DNA from: Psychrobacillus sp. INOP01
GTDB taxonomy: Bacteria; Bacillota; Bacilli; Bacillales_A; Planococcaceae
NCBI RefSeq assembly: GCF_018140925.1
Contig: NZ_CP073315.1
Span: 3,410,001 to 3,474,000 of the forward strand
Length of the DNA: 64,000 nt
Direction of reading: 5' to 3'
The position numbers and the translations under genes are program-made. Below, piece by piece: positions 8,483 through 16,524 of this stretch (positions are counted from its first letter, which is position 1; each line of letters opens with the position of its first letter). The notes beneath the pieces were generated by a model. It ran no database searches and had not been told where the DNA came from. It was given only the letters and a program-made list of their open reading frames with translations.

Positions 8483-9439
8483 TTGCTACAAAAGTTCAAT
8501 TTCTTTATCCAAAAATGGATGGCTGTTTTAACTCCTTTAAGTTTAGTACTAGGTGTATTTCTTGAAGATGTGGGTGGGTATCTCTTATTCTTAGTTCCAT
8601 GGTTATTTGCATTCATGACTTTTTCCAGTAGTCTGAGTATGAAGCTTAGCGATATTAAGGTGTTTAGCAAATATCACAAAACTATTTTATTTAGTATCGC
8701 ATTTTTACATATTTTGATGCCTATATGGGCTTTTTCCTTATCTAAAATTGTATTTGATGATCATTTGTTAACTATTGGATACGTTCTTTCTGTTGCTGTC
8801 CCTACTGGGGTTACCAGTGTAATTTGGGTTAATATGTGTAAAGGACATATTCCGCTTAGTTTATCTATCATTTTAATTGATACATTATTATCTCCAATAA
8901 TTATGCCATATTTATTGCATATAATTGTTGGAGAAAGTATTGCTATTGATACAACATCAATTATCATAGATTTACTATGGATGATAGTACTGCCTTCCAT
9001 TGCAGGGATTGCACTTAATGAACTGTCCAAAGGTTCTATCCAAAACACTTTAGGGAAACACTTAGCACCACTTTCAAAATTAAGTCTTTTTGGGATAATT
9101 ATGATTAACAGTAGTGCCGTAGCTCCCTACCTAAAAGATATTAATTGGGAATTATTTAGGGTAATATTCTTTGTACTCATTCTATCTATCTCTGGTTATA
9201 CTTTTGCTATGCTACTTGGTAGATTTATCTGGAAGGATACAAGTATTTTAACTACGTTCGTATTCATTGGTGGTATGAGAAATATTGCTGTAGGTGTTAT
9301 TGTTGCTACCACTTATTTCCCTGCAAAAGTTGCCATGCCTGTAGTCTTTGGAATGTTATTCCAGCAAGTGCTTGCTTCATTATTTAGTAAAGTGATTCAA
9401 AAGAAACAGTTAAAGAATGATGGTCCATTGGAGATTTGA
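8483..9439 (+). CDS. Bile acid:sodium symporter family (BASS) transporter
   Basis: 318 residues with nine or ten hydrophobic helices, of normal BASS length and similar in style to B. subtilis YocS. The stretch PTGVTSVIWVNMCKG (about residues 106-120) and GGMRNIAVG near the end match the two discontinuous-helix regions that bind sodium and substrate. The substrate is unknown; BASS members move bile acids, keto-acids or other organic anions. The start is a TTG with GAAGG close upstream. It is not in the B. subtilis order I recall between cheV and ykyB and is followed by nearly 1 kb of repeats, suggesting an insertion. Confidence 0.8.
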   Translation: MLQKFNFFIQKWMAVLTPLSLVLGVFLEDVGGYLLFLVPWLFAFMTFSSSLSMKLSDIKVFSKYHKTILFSIAFLHILMPIWAFSLSKIVFDDHLLTIGYVLSVAVPTGVTSVIWVNMCKGHIPLSLSIILIDTLLSPIIMPYLLHIIVGESIAIDTTSIIIDLLWMIVLPSIAGIALNELSKGSIQNTLGKHLAPLSKLSLFGIIMINSSAVAPYLKDINWELFRVIFFVLILSISGYTFAMLLGRFIWKDTSILTTFVFIGGMRNIAVGVIVATTYFPAKVAMPVVFGMLFQQVLASLFSKVIQKKQLKNDGPLEI

Positions 9440-9547
9440 ATTCAAGTGTACTTTTAATATGGACAGAAATAAATATGACCAGAATTCTCAAATAAATATT
9501 CAGATAAGCCTATCTAATGTACTTTCTAAGAAAATCGGGCTAAAATA

Positions 9548-9860
9548 CGACCGGTACTTATGGTCAAAACCTGTTTCTATCATTTTCGAAGGTCTTTGGA
9601 CAGACGTTTGCTATATTTATTACCGAGTGAATTTTTAGTGATATTGGTTGTGACCTCCGTCACAACCAATATCACTTTTTTCGGTAATCTTATGGCGTTT
9701 ATCCCGCATTAACGGGCAGTAGATAACTGCCCGTAAAAGCCCGAATGGTTCAACTAACAATCAGTGGGGGAAGAAGCCCCACTGATTGAAGTTTCACTTT
9801 ATCTGTCCGTCGCCATCCTACAACTTTTAGAAACAGGTTAGTGCGTTTTTGGATAACTGG
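9548..9860 (-). repeat. Mosaic intergenic repeat, copy D: family 1 hairpin combined with a family 2 module
   Basis: In reverse orientation to copies A-C. It starts with a family 1 tail (about 9548-9618), then a perfect 18-bp hairpin (9637-9654 with 9659-9676, loop CTCC) inside the outer pair ATTACCGA/TCGGTAAT (9619-9626, 9681-9688). A family 2 block occupies 9698-9801. A short stretch (9802-9860) matches the flank of copy A. Copies A and B lack the family 2 block at the same junction, so the element is built from separable modules. Confidence 0.75.
9698..9801. repeat. Intergenic repeat, family 2, copy 1
   Basis: It opens with TTTATCCCGCATTAACGGGC and closes with GAAGTTTCACTTTA. It contains two hairpins: ACGGGCAGT/ACTGCCCGT at about 9712-9734 and an 11-bp stem AATCAGTGGGG/CCCCACTGATT at 9759-9788. 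Other copies lie at 37750, 50180 and 59106. Confidence 0.75.
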
Positions 9861-10078
9861 AGAAAAGGTACTTTCTAATTTAGAGAAAAAGCTCTCGAAG
9901 ATGCAATTTCGTTCGCTATTTCGCTTCTTTATGAGTCAATCACTTATTACTTTTCTTTATTTCCACTAGAATAAAAGAAAATCTGCTTTCTCCATCTATT
10001 ATTGGATAATAACATTTCTAATTCAACTGCCATTACAGATGATTTTCACTATCTAAAGTTTAACTAATCTTATCATCT
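9861..10078. other. AT-rich spacer without a recognisable gene
   Basis: About 220 bases of AT-rich sequence between two repeat elements. No ORF with an SD, no strong hairpin and no recognisable RNA was seen. Confidence 0.5.
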
Positions 10079-10252
10079 TAGCTATAGGCTATACTATATC
10101 CTTAGTACTACACATTATATTGATTGTAGTGGAAGGTGGCGACTCCGGCAGGATGAGTGAGCAAGATGAACCATCACAGACGAACGCGTTGCCACACGAA
10201 GTGGCGTTCTTAGCCATCGTACCCTTGTCTCCACCTGAAACGAAAATCAACA
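10079..10252 (-). repeat. Intergenic repeat, family 3, copy E1 (reverse orientation)
   Basis: It contains TGGCGACTCC, GCCACACGAAGTGGC (a small hairpin) and GAAACGAAAATCAAC, the reverse complement of the ends of copies E3 and E4. This type of GC-richer element, with GTTTC near one end and GGAGTCGCC near the other, is known to be dispersed in Bacillales intergenic regions. A chance ORF of 61 codons inside it is not a gene. Confidence 0.65.
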
Positions 10253-10323
10253 GTACTATTCCTTCAAGAAAGTCCCAAGAGCTCAGTGTTCAAGGGACAT
10301 TTTAATATACTTTCTTTTCTTTT

Positions 10324-10368
10324 AAAAAAACTAGCAGGAAGATTAATTTCTTCCTGCTAGCCTTTTTT
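10324..10368. terminator. Bidirectional terminator downstream of ykyB
   Basis: A perfect 11-bp stem (CTAGCAGGAAG at 10331-10341 with CTTCCTGCTAG at 10350-10360) has seven A residues before it and six T residues after it. It can end ykyB on the minus strand and any plus-strand transcript from the repeats. Confidence 0.8.
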
Positions 10369-10413
10369 ATATTTGCTTACTCTGACCACAATGTAAAATA
10401 AATTCAAGATTAC

Positions 10414-10878
10414 TTACCTATCTAGATAGGATTTCATCGTACGCTTTTTTCGGTGCTCTCTCATGTAGGGCTTAGTACAAACAACAGGTTGTTTTGGGGA
10501 CTTTTTCACAATAAGTTGAGGACCAATATATTCAGCAAGTAACTGTTTAGCTAACTTTAAATTCATCTTTCGAATTGGGTTTCGATAGGTGTCGTCTAAG
10601 TGTCCAAGATGAGGGAGGTTTTTAAAATCTTCTTTTACAGGAATCATATGAAAATAATAGTCGGCATACTGGATCAAGACAGAGGATTGTTGTTGACTAT
10701 GTTTAGGGTTTCGAACGAAATGAAGACCAACTTTTTTGGCTTTGTTTTCGGCTAATAGTTTATCAATTGTTAACTTTTTTAATTCATAAAGCGGCTTGTT
10801 ATCTATTGCTGTTTTCGCATGACGGTTTACTGTATAGATTGCGGTTGCTATGTTTTTTTCATCTAATATAACTGACAT
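10414..10878 (-). CDS. ykyB: YkyB-family protein, function unknown
   Basis: 154 residues, the same length as B. subtilis YkyB, with a basic C-terminus rich in Lys and Arg. The stretch AIYTVNRHAKTA near the N-terminus and LGHLDDTYRNPIRKMNLKLA in the middle match the family. No enzyme motif is visible. The start at 10878 is preferred over an open frame to 10950 because AAGGGGGA sits five bases upstream. Position after cheV agrees with B. subtilis order. Confidence 0.85.
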   Translation of the reverse strand: MSVILDEKNIATAIYTVNRHAKTAIDNKPLYELKKLTIDKLLAENKAKKVGLHFVRNPKHSQQQSSVLIQYADYYFHMIPVKEDFKNLPHLGHLDDTYRNPIRKMNLKLAKQLLAEYIGPQLIVKKSPKQPVVCTKPYMREHRKKRTMKSYLDR

Positions 10879-11070
10879 ATAATCCCCCTTCGAAAGCTGC
10901 TCCATAAGTATATCATACCAATTCCATAGTAAATTGTGTACACAAATCAAAAAAATATTGAAAATAAATATATTTGGATAACATTTCTAAAGAATATAGT
11001 GAATAAACCGATAAAATGAAGTAAAGTTATTTATATAACAAGTACTTTTACGTAATCATTGGAGGACTAT

Positions 11071-13110
11071 ATGCATAATTCATCAGATAAAAAATTAGCT
11101 ATCAGTGATTATTTAATAAATGTCATCAAGGAAAATCCCTCAATCCCAACATATATGCTGAAAAAAGATAAACAAAATGGATTTTCTGTTATTTATGTAA
11201 ATGATGCTGCTACTTCTATTTTTCAACCATTTGAACAAAGCTCTCTAGAATCAGTGTCGAAACAACTACAAACACTACTTGTTAGCAATGGAAAGTATGA
11301 ATTCCATCAAAATATCCCTTTTACTATTCAAAAAAAACAGTATACATATGATGTTACTATTATATTGCTAGAAGATGAAATAGAAACGATCTACGGTGTG
11401 ACAATGTACGATAGAACGAAGGATGAGAAAGAAAAAAGTATGTTAAAGGGATATAAAGACAAATATCTTTCCCTTTTTAATAATAATTTGGATCCCATTA
11501 TTTCGGTTAGTGAGAATGGAAATGTCTCCGACCTGAACGCTATAACATCAAAAATTTTAGGCTATGACCCAAAAATCTTAGTAGGTCAATCAATTGAACA
11601 GTTGATAGAGGAAAACTCGATGAGAAATTTTCAATTGATGATGAAGCAAACATTAACTGGCTATGCTACAGAAATGCAAAATTGCTTAATACAGCATGTT
11701 AAAGGTCATTATTTACCTATGTACATAAAAGCAATACCGCTGGAAATAAATAATAATGTAAATGGTTTCCATTTGGTTCTTCGAGATACAGCAACAGAAT
11801 CAGATGAACAAGAACAATTGTATTATCTTGCTTACCATGATCATCTTACAGGCTTATGGAATAGACGTGCTCTAAAGGAGCATTTACGGGATACTTTAGT
11901 GAATGCGGAACCGGGTAGTGAAATATCGGTAGTACGGATTGATTTAGATAGATTTAAAATGATAAATGAATCGCTTGGCTACAATTATGGAGACGAGCTA
12001 CTGAAAAAAATTGCAGATCGGCTTGGGTTATACATAGATAAATCAAGTAATTTATACCGTCAAAGTGGGGATGAATTTGTTTTTATCATTATAGATAAAT
12101 CTAGAGATGAAACTAGTGAGTTTGCAGAAAATATTTTATTAGAACTTTCTAAGCCACTATACTTAGATCACCAAGAATATTTCGTCACAGCTTCGATAGG
12201 TATTTCTATGTATCCATACGACGGAAAAAAGATGGATGAGCTACTCATTAAAGCGGACCAAGCATTATATATTGCGAAGGATAGAGGAAGAGCGCATTAT
12301 CGCTATTATCAAGAACAAATGAACTTAGCCTTTCCAAATGATGCCTTGATGGAATCGCATTTACGAAGAGCGATTGAGAAAGAAGAGTTTTCTATTCATT
12401 ATCAGCCGCAGGTGAATCTAGTAACGGGTGAAATAAATTCATTTGAAGCGTTACTTCGATGGAATAATAGGAAATTTGGATATGTATCACCCATGAATTT
12501 TATACCAATTGCTGAAGAGTCCGGTATGATTATGCAAATAGGAGATTGGGTATTAGAAGAGGTTTGTAAACAGCTAAAGTATTGGCAAGAAAAAGGGTAT
12601 CGACCAGTTAGAATAGCTGTAAATATATCGCCAAAACAATTTATACAAGACAATTTTGCTATGAAGATTCACGAAAAAATTCAAAAGTATGATATCAGTC
12701 CAAGTTCACTAGAAGTGGAAATCACGGAGAGTGCAATGACCGATATGCAGGATACTCTTACTACTTTAAAAGAATTGAAGGATATAGGAGTTTTTATTTC
12801 GATTGATGATTTCGGTACTGGTTATTCTTCTCTAAGCTATTTAAAGAAGTATCCTATCGATATTATCAAAATAGATCAATCATTTATCAAAGATATGGAA
12901 TTAGATGATAAAAATGCAGCTATTGCTACAACCATTATCCAACTTGCTCACAGCTTAGGCATGGAAGTTATTGCAGAAGGAGTGGAAAAGGACCGACAAG
13001 TAGAAATACTTAAATCTGCTAATTGCCAAAAAGCTCAGGGTTATTTGTTTAGTAAACCTGTTCCAATTGAACATATCAACGAATCTTATATGCAATCTGA
13101 AAAGCCGTAA
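11071..13110 (+). CDS. Sensor protein with PAS, GGDEF and EAL domains (c-di-GMP turnover)
   Basis: 679 residues. An N-terminal region to about 120 is followed by a PAS domain (about 130-245), a GGDEF domain (about 258-420) and an EAL domain (about 430-670). The cyclase motif reads SGDEF at 332-336, which is an active variant, and no RxxD inhibitory site is evident just upstream. The phosphodiesterase motif EAL (459-461) and DDFGTGYSS (579-587) are intact. No membrane segment is seen, so it is probably cytosolic. It may make or degrade c-di-GMP. SD GGAGG gives the ATG at 11071. Confidence 0.9.
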   Translation: MHNSSDKKLAISDYLINVIKENPSIPTYMLKKDKQNGFSVIYVNDAATSIFQPFEQSSLESVSKQLQTLLVSNGKYEFHQNIPFTIQKKQYTYDVTIILLEDEIETIYGVTMYDRTKDEKEKSMLKGYKDKYLSLFNNNLDPIISVSENGNVSDLNAITSKILGYDPKILVGQSIEQLIEENSMRNFQLMMKQTLTGYATEMQNCLIQHVKGHYLPMYIKAIPLEINNNVNGFHLVLRDTATESDEQEQLYYLAYHDHLTGLWNRRALKEHLRDTLVNAEPGSEISVVRIDLDRFKMINESLGYNYGDELLKKIADRLGLYIDKSSNLYRQSGDEFVFIIIDKSRDETSEFAENILLELSKPLYLDHQEYFVTASIGISMYPYDGKKMDELLIKADQALYIAKDRGRAHYRYYQEQMNLAFPNDALMESHLRRAIEKEEFSIHYQPQVNLVTGEINSFEALLRWNNRKFGYVSPMNFIPIAEESGMIMQIGDWVLEEVCKQLKYWQEKGYRPVRIAVNISPKQFIQDNFAMKIHEKIQKYDISPSSLEVEITESAMTDMQDTLTTLKELKDIGVFISIDDFGTGYSSLSYLKKYPIDIIKIDQSFIKDMELDDKNAAIATTIIQLAHSLGMEVIAEGVEKDRQVEILKSANCQKAQGYLFSKPVPIEHINESYMQSEKP

Positions 13111-13143
13111 ATTCCTTTGTTAAGAATTTACGGCTTTTTTTAA
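13101..13143 (+). terminator. Terminator of the GGDEF-EAL gene
   Basis: A perfect 14-bp stem (13101-13114 with 13124-13137) with a T tract. The stop codon of the gene lies inside the left arm. Confidence 0.9.
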
Positions 13144-13221
13144 TGAATGAAAGTATAAAATATTGTGTCTTGAAGAGTGATACAGGTATTTATGAAGAAT
13201 AAAATCAAAATATCGACACAG

Positions 13222-13310
13222 TTGATTTTCGTTTCAGACGGATGCTTTCGCCTAACGCTGTTCCCAATACAATCAATATAGAATGTAGTACTCAACTATA
13301 AGATTTGGCA
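13222..13310 (+). repeat. Intergenic repeat, family 3, copy E2 (internally deleted)
   Basis: It keeps the left end (GATTTTCGTTTCAGACGGA) and the right end (ACAATCAATATAGAATGTAG) of the family but lacks the central block present in E3 and E4. Confidence 0.6.
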
Positions 13311-13349
13311 AAGTTTTTTGCATAGATGAAAATAGTAGTCAAAGAGCGA

Positions 13350-13400
13350 GAAGTCTGTCCAAAGCACCTTGGAAACGATAGAAACAGGTTTTGGTTCTTA
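13350..13400 (+). repeat. Tail fragment of family 1 repeat
   Basis: It reads GTCTGTCCAAAG then GATAGAAACAGGTTTTGG, the same tail that follows the hairpins of copies B, C and D. The hairpin itself is missing here. Confidence 0.6.
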
Positions 13401-13438
13401 GAATTTTCGGATTTTTTCGTTTGTGTATGGTAAAATAT

Positions 13439-13456
13439 TGAGTGAGTGTTCATTCA
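13439..13456. promoter_or_regulatory. Candidate FadR-type operator ahead of fadH
   Basis: The sequence TGAGTGAGTGTTCATTCA is an inverted repeat with one mismatch in the outer arms. It closely fits the B. subtilis FadR site (TGAATGA, four bases, TCATTCA) that controls fatty-acid degradation genes. It lies directly after a TAAAAT -10-like element and 21 bases before the fadH start, a position suited to repression. Confidence 0.6.
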
Positions 13457-13477
13457 ATATTAAAGGGGTGTCTTATT

Positions 13478-14245
13478 ATGTTGAAACAGAAAACGATAAT
13501 TGTTACAGGTGGTTCGAACGGAATGGGAAAATACATGGCGATGAAGTTTGTCTCAGAAGGTGCAAACGTAGTCATAACCGGGCGTGATTTAGAAAGGTTA
13601 GAGAGAGCTAAAACGGAAATCGAAGCATATGGTAATACTATATCGTTCTTTCAAATGGATGTTCGCAATCCAGAGCATGTTGAGGCAATGATTCAATTTA
13701 CAGACAAAGCATACGGTCATATTGATGGTTTAGTTAATAATGCTGCGGGCAATTTTATAGTAGAAGCAGAAAAACTTTCTCCTAATGGATGGAAAGCAGT
13801 AATTGACATCGTTTTGAATGGTTCTTTTTATTGTTCAAGTGCGATCGGAAACTATTGGATTAGCAAAGGAAGCAAGGGGTCTATATTAAATATGCTTGCC
13901 ACATACGCATGGGGAGCAGGAGCTGGGGTAGTACATTCAGCCGCCGCAAAAGCTGGTGTGATGTCATTAACAAGAACATTAGCGGTTGAGTGGGGAAGTA
14001 AATATGGAATTCGAGTAAATGGAATTGCACCAGGTCCTATTGAACGTACAGGAGGAGCAGGAAAGCTTTGGGAATCCGAAGAAGCTGCGAAGAGAACACT
14101 TCAATCTGTACCGCTTGGACGTCTTGGAAAACCAGAGGAAATTGCAGAGCTCGCAACATTTATATTATCCGATAAAGCTTCTTATATGAATGGAGAAATT
14201 GTCACGTTAGATGGTGGACAATGGCTGAATCCTAATCCTTTCTAA
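13478..14245 (+). CDS. fadH: 2,4-dienoyl-CoA reductase (short-chain dehydrogenase), FadH/YkuF
   Basis: 255 residues of the short-chain dehydrogenase fold, with the cofactor motif TGGSNGMG at 10-17 and NNAAG near residue 90. The usual catalytic YxxxK is replaced by HSAAAKAG, and APGPIERTGG follows. This combination is typical of 2,4-dienoyl-CoA reductases, which remove double bonds during breakdown of unsaturated fatty acids. It matches B. subtilis YkuF (FadH). The start at 13478 has AAAGGGG nine bases upstream; a longer GTG frame from 13442 would cover the operator. Confidence 0.88.
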   Translation: MLKQKTIIVTGGSNGMGKYMAMKFVSEGANVVITGRDLERLERAKTEIEAYGNTISFFQMDVRNPEHVEAMIQFTDKAYGHIDGLVNNAAGNFIVEAEKLSPNGWKAVIDIVLNGSFYCSSAIGNYWISKGSKGSILNMLATYAWGAGAGVVHSAAAKAGVMSLTRTLAVEWGSKYGIRVNGIAPGPIERTGGAGKLWESEEAAKRTLQSVPLGRLGKPEEIAELATFILSDKASYMNGEIVTLDGGQWLNPNPF

Positions 14246-14349
14246 TAAAAAAAGAAAGCGATTTCATGGTTTTTTTATTCCTTTAATATGCTATGATAGT
14301 TACATAGGGTGTTTTCTTATGATGAAAGCAAACAAAGGAGTAGGATGCA

Positions 14350-14790
14350 ATGATAACTGTGAGCAGCAAAGATTTTTTACAAATTCCGATTTTGGAATAC
14401 ATTATTTCTGCAGAAAAGGTTGCACATGTACAATTAGGAAATAACGCAGAACATGCTTTACTTGTACTCACAAAGACTGGGTATTCTTCTATTCCAGTAT
14501 TAGATGTAAAATATAGACTTCAGGGCTTAATAAGCTCTCAACAAATTACAGATGAAATTTTAGGATTAGAACATATTGAATACGAACGTTTACCAGATTT
14601 AAAAGTAGACGATATTATGAAAACAGATATTGCTGTCATTCATGTGGATGAAAAATTTCAAAAAGGATTAGATTTACTAGTAAACAATCCTTATATTTGT
14701 GTAGTAGACGATGAGCAGACCTTTTTAGGGATTTTAACAAGAAGAGTCATTTTAAAACAAATGAAAAAGTACCTTTATCAAGCACAATAA
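14350..14790 (+). CDS. cbpB: CBS-domain c-di-AMP-binding protein CbpB/DarB (YkuL)
   Basis: 146 residues, almost only a CBS pair (about 20-75 and 85-140). In B. subtilis this protein binds c-di-AMP; without ligand it interacts with the (p)ppGpp synthetase Rel and with pyruvate carboxylase. The stretches TGYSSIPVLD and VNNPYICVVDD are the typical CBS beta-alpha repeats. The gene is followed by ccpC as in B. subtilis, which supports the name. Its own terminator follows. SD AAAGGAG lies upstream of ATG. Confidence 0.85.
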   Translation: MITVSSKDFLQIPILEYIISAEKVAHVQLGNNAEHALLVLTKTGYSSIPVLDVKYRLQGLISSQQITDEILGLEHIEYERLPDLKVDDIMKTDIAVIHVDEKFQKGLDLLVNNPYICVVDDEQTFLGILTRRVILKQMKKYLYQAQ

Positions 14791-14814
14791 AATCCCAGAT
14801 ATTTTTTACGCATG

Positions 14815-14844
14815 GAAGGCCAATCTTAGTTGGCCTTCTTTTTT
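14815..14844 (+). terminator. Terminator of cbpB
   Basis: A perfect 9-bp GC-rich stem (GAAGGCCAA with TTGGCCTTC) followed by six T residues. Confidence 0.9.
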
Positions 14845-14918
14845 CATAAGATTTATGGCATAGAAATTGATATTGTATAGAAGATTCGAGTGCTAAAAGA
14901 TTTAAATAAGTAATGCTG

Positions 14919-15102
14919 ATGATTTTCGTTTCATGCGGACGCTTTCCGCGGGCGAGGTCGAGCCTCCTTGGGCAGTATGATACTGGTTACAAATTGTCGA
15001 CATTCGATGTGGCATTCTTAGTCTTCGTTCTTAAAAACACTCCTGAGGGGTCTCGACTTTCTCGTTTGTCCCGCTGGAGTCGCCGCATTCCACTTCAATC
15101 AA
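14919..15102 (+). repeat. Intergenic repeat, family 3, copy E3
   Basis: Left end GATTTTCGTTTCATGCGGAC, then GCTTTCCGCGGGCGAGG, and right end CCCGCTGGAGTCGCCGCATT with CAATCAAA. It is clearly richer in GC than the neighbouring DNA. The 71-codon ORF crossing it is a chance frame. Confidence 0.7.
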
Positions 15103-15107
15103 ATAGT

Positions 15108-15590
15108 GAACAGATACTAACTAAATGATTGGTTAAGGCGCTTATAATAACACGATGATTATTAATAGAATTAATACAAGTTCGGGTTGTTGCAAAGTAT
15201 GGATACTTATTTTAGAAAGTGTTGTCCTCTCAACTGTAATCACTAGGGTGTGCTCCAACAAGTCGTAGGAGCGAAACGACCACGTCCTTGTAGGCTCATG
15301 CGAAGCGTGCATCTGTGTAAAAAAACCTGATGAATAGATATTTTTATCCTACAAACATTTACTTACTTTGACACGTCTTTTACTTGCCTTCATGATGAAT
15401 TTACTCGCTTACTATTATAAAATACTTTGGCTCACTGTTAGTTTACATGCTCACAAAGGAGAATTACTTTCGAAAGGGTATTTTAGCCATTAATCTCATG
15501 CTTTGTATCTCCATCAATTCATGAAATGCGCGTATCCTATTAGAATGCGCATGAATGACATCACAATCCCATTTGAAAAGAGGAAAGCCA
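15108..15590. other. Long spacer ahead of ccpC with no gene
   Basis: About 480 bases. A GC-richer patch at about 15235-15320 (for example GTAGGAGCGAAACGACCACG) may be a remnant of another repeat, but no second copy was seen. No ORF with SD was found. The last 50 bases hold the ccpC leader with AAGAGGAAA as SD. Confidence 0.5.
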
Positions 15591-16466
15591 ATGGTAACAG
15601 ATTTTCTAATTATTAGAACACTAGCTGAGGAACAAAATATGCGAAAAGCAGCAGAAAGATTGTTTCTATCTCAGCCAGCGTTATCTCTAAGACTTCAAAC
15701 AATTGAAAAAGAGTGGAATGCGAAGCTTTTTTTAAGATCACAAAAAGGCTTAACTGCAACTCCAGAAGGAGAGCTTGTAATTGAGTTTGCTAACCAAATA
15801 CTTCAGCAAAGGGAAGAAGTATATGAAACGATTCAATCATTAACATCGAAAGTACATGGGACCTTGAAAATTGCATGTGCTTCTATTGTTGGTCAAAACT
15901 GGTTACCAATGGTCTTAAAGGACTTCGTGCAAACTTACCCAGAAGCAAAAATTTCCTTGTTGACTGGATGGAGCTCAGAAATCGTTAAATCGATTTACGA
16001 TGGAGAGGCTCAAATTGGAATAGTGCGTGGTCAATCTGATTGGAAGGGAAATAAAATTCATTTATTTAGAGATACTTTATATTTGGTGGACAAGGAGATG
16101 ATGTCCATTGATGAAGTGTTGACTACGGAAAAGCCTTTCATCCAATTCAAAAGTGATTCTAACTACTATCAGGAAATTCAACAATGGTGGCAAAAGCATT
16201 TTTCGATTAATCCTAAAAGACAAATTATCGTCGATCAAATTGAAACTTGTAAACAAATGGCGCTAAATGGAATAGGTTATGCGATTTTACCATCCATCAC
16301 ATTAACGGGTCATGAGGAAGTGAACAAAATACCCTTAACGAATAATGAAGAACAATTTGAATTGACGAGAGATACATGGCTTATCGGCTATGACGCGTCA
16401 TTCAATCTACCACAAGTTGATGCGTTTGTCGAAATTGTAAAAAAACATGCTAAAAATTTTCAATAA
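15591..16466 (+). CDS. ccpC: LysR-family catabolite control protein CcpC
   Basis: 291 residues. The N-terminal helix-turn-helix reads NMRKAAERLFLSQPALSLRL (18-37) and a periplasmic-binding-like effector domain follows from about 90. Phrases such as HGTLKIACASIVGQNWLP and DQIETCKQMALNGIGYAILP closely follow B. subtilis CcpC, which represses citZ and citB and responds to citrate. It lies directly after cbpB, as in B. subtilis. The start at 15591 has AAGAGGAAA upstream; the frame from 15555 lacks an SD. Confidence 0.88.
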   Translation: MVTDFLIIRTLAEEQNMRKAAERLFLSQPALSLRLQTIEKEWNAKLFLRSQKGLTATPEGELVIEFANQILQQREEVYETIQSLTSKVHGTLKIACASIVGQNWLPMVLKDFVQTYPEAKISLLTGWSSEIVKSIYDGEAQIGIVRGQSDWKGNKIHLFRDTLYLVDKEMMSIDEVLTTEKPFIQFKSDSNYYQEIQQWWQKHFSINPKRQIIVDQIETCKQMALNGIGYAILPSITLTGHEEVNKIPLTNNEEQFELTRDTWLIGYDASFNLPQVDAFVEIVKKHAKNFQ

Positions 16467-16524
16467 TGGAACCTAACTAAGCCATTATCGTACTAATACA
16501 TATAAAGACAAAGGGGGGAAAAAG

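Noticed and set aside
9417-9638. 73-codon ORF after the BASS transporter
   Set aside because: It overlaps the transporter's 3' end and runs through repeat DNA; no SD and no family resemblance.
10120-10305. 61-codon ORF in the spacer before ykyB
   Set aside because: It lies inside the reverse family 3 repeat; the same sequence elsewhere is not open.
14913-15128. 71-codon ORF between cbpB and ccpC
   Set aside because: It is the translation of family 3 repeat copy E3, rich in Arg and Ser, with no SD.
15230-15320. Possible structured RNA in the ccpC upstream spacer
   Set aside because: Only a weak imperfect hairpin could be drawn and no known riboswitch core was recognised.
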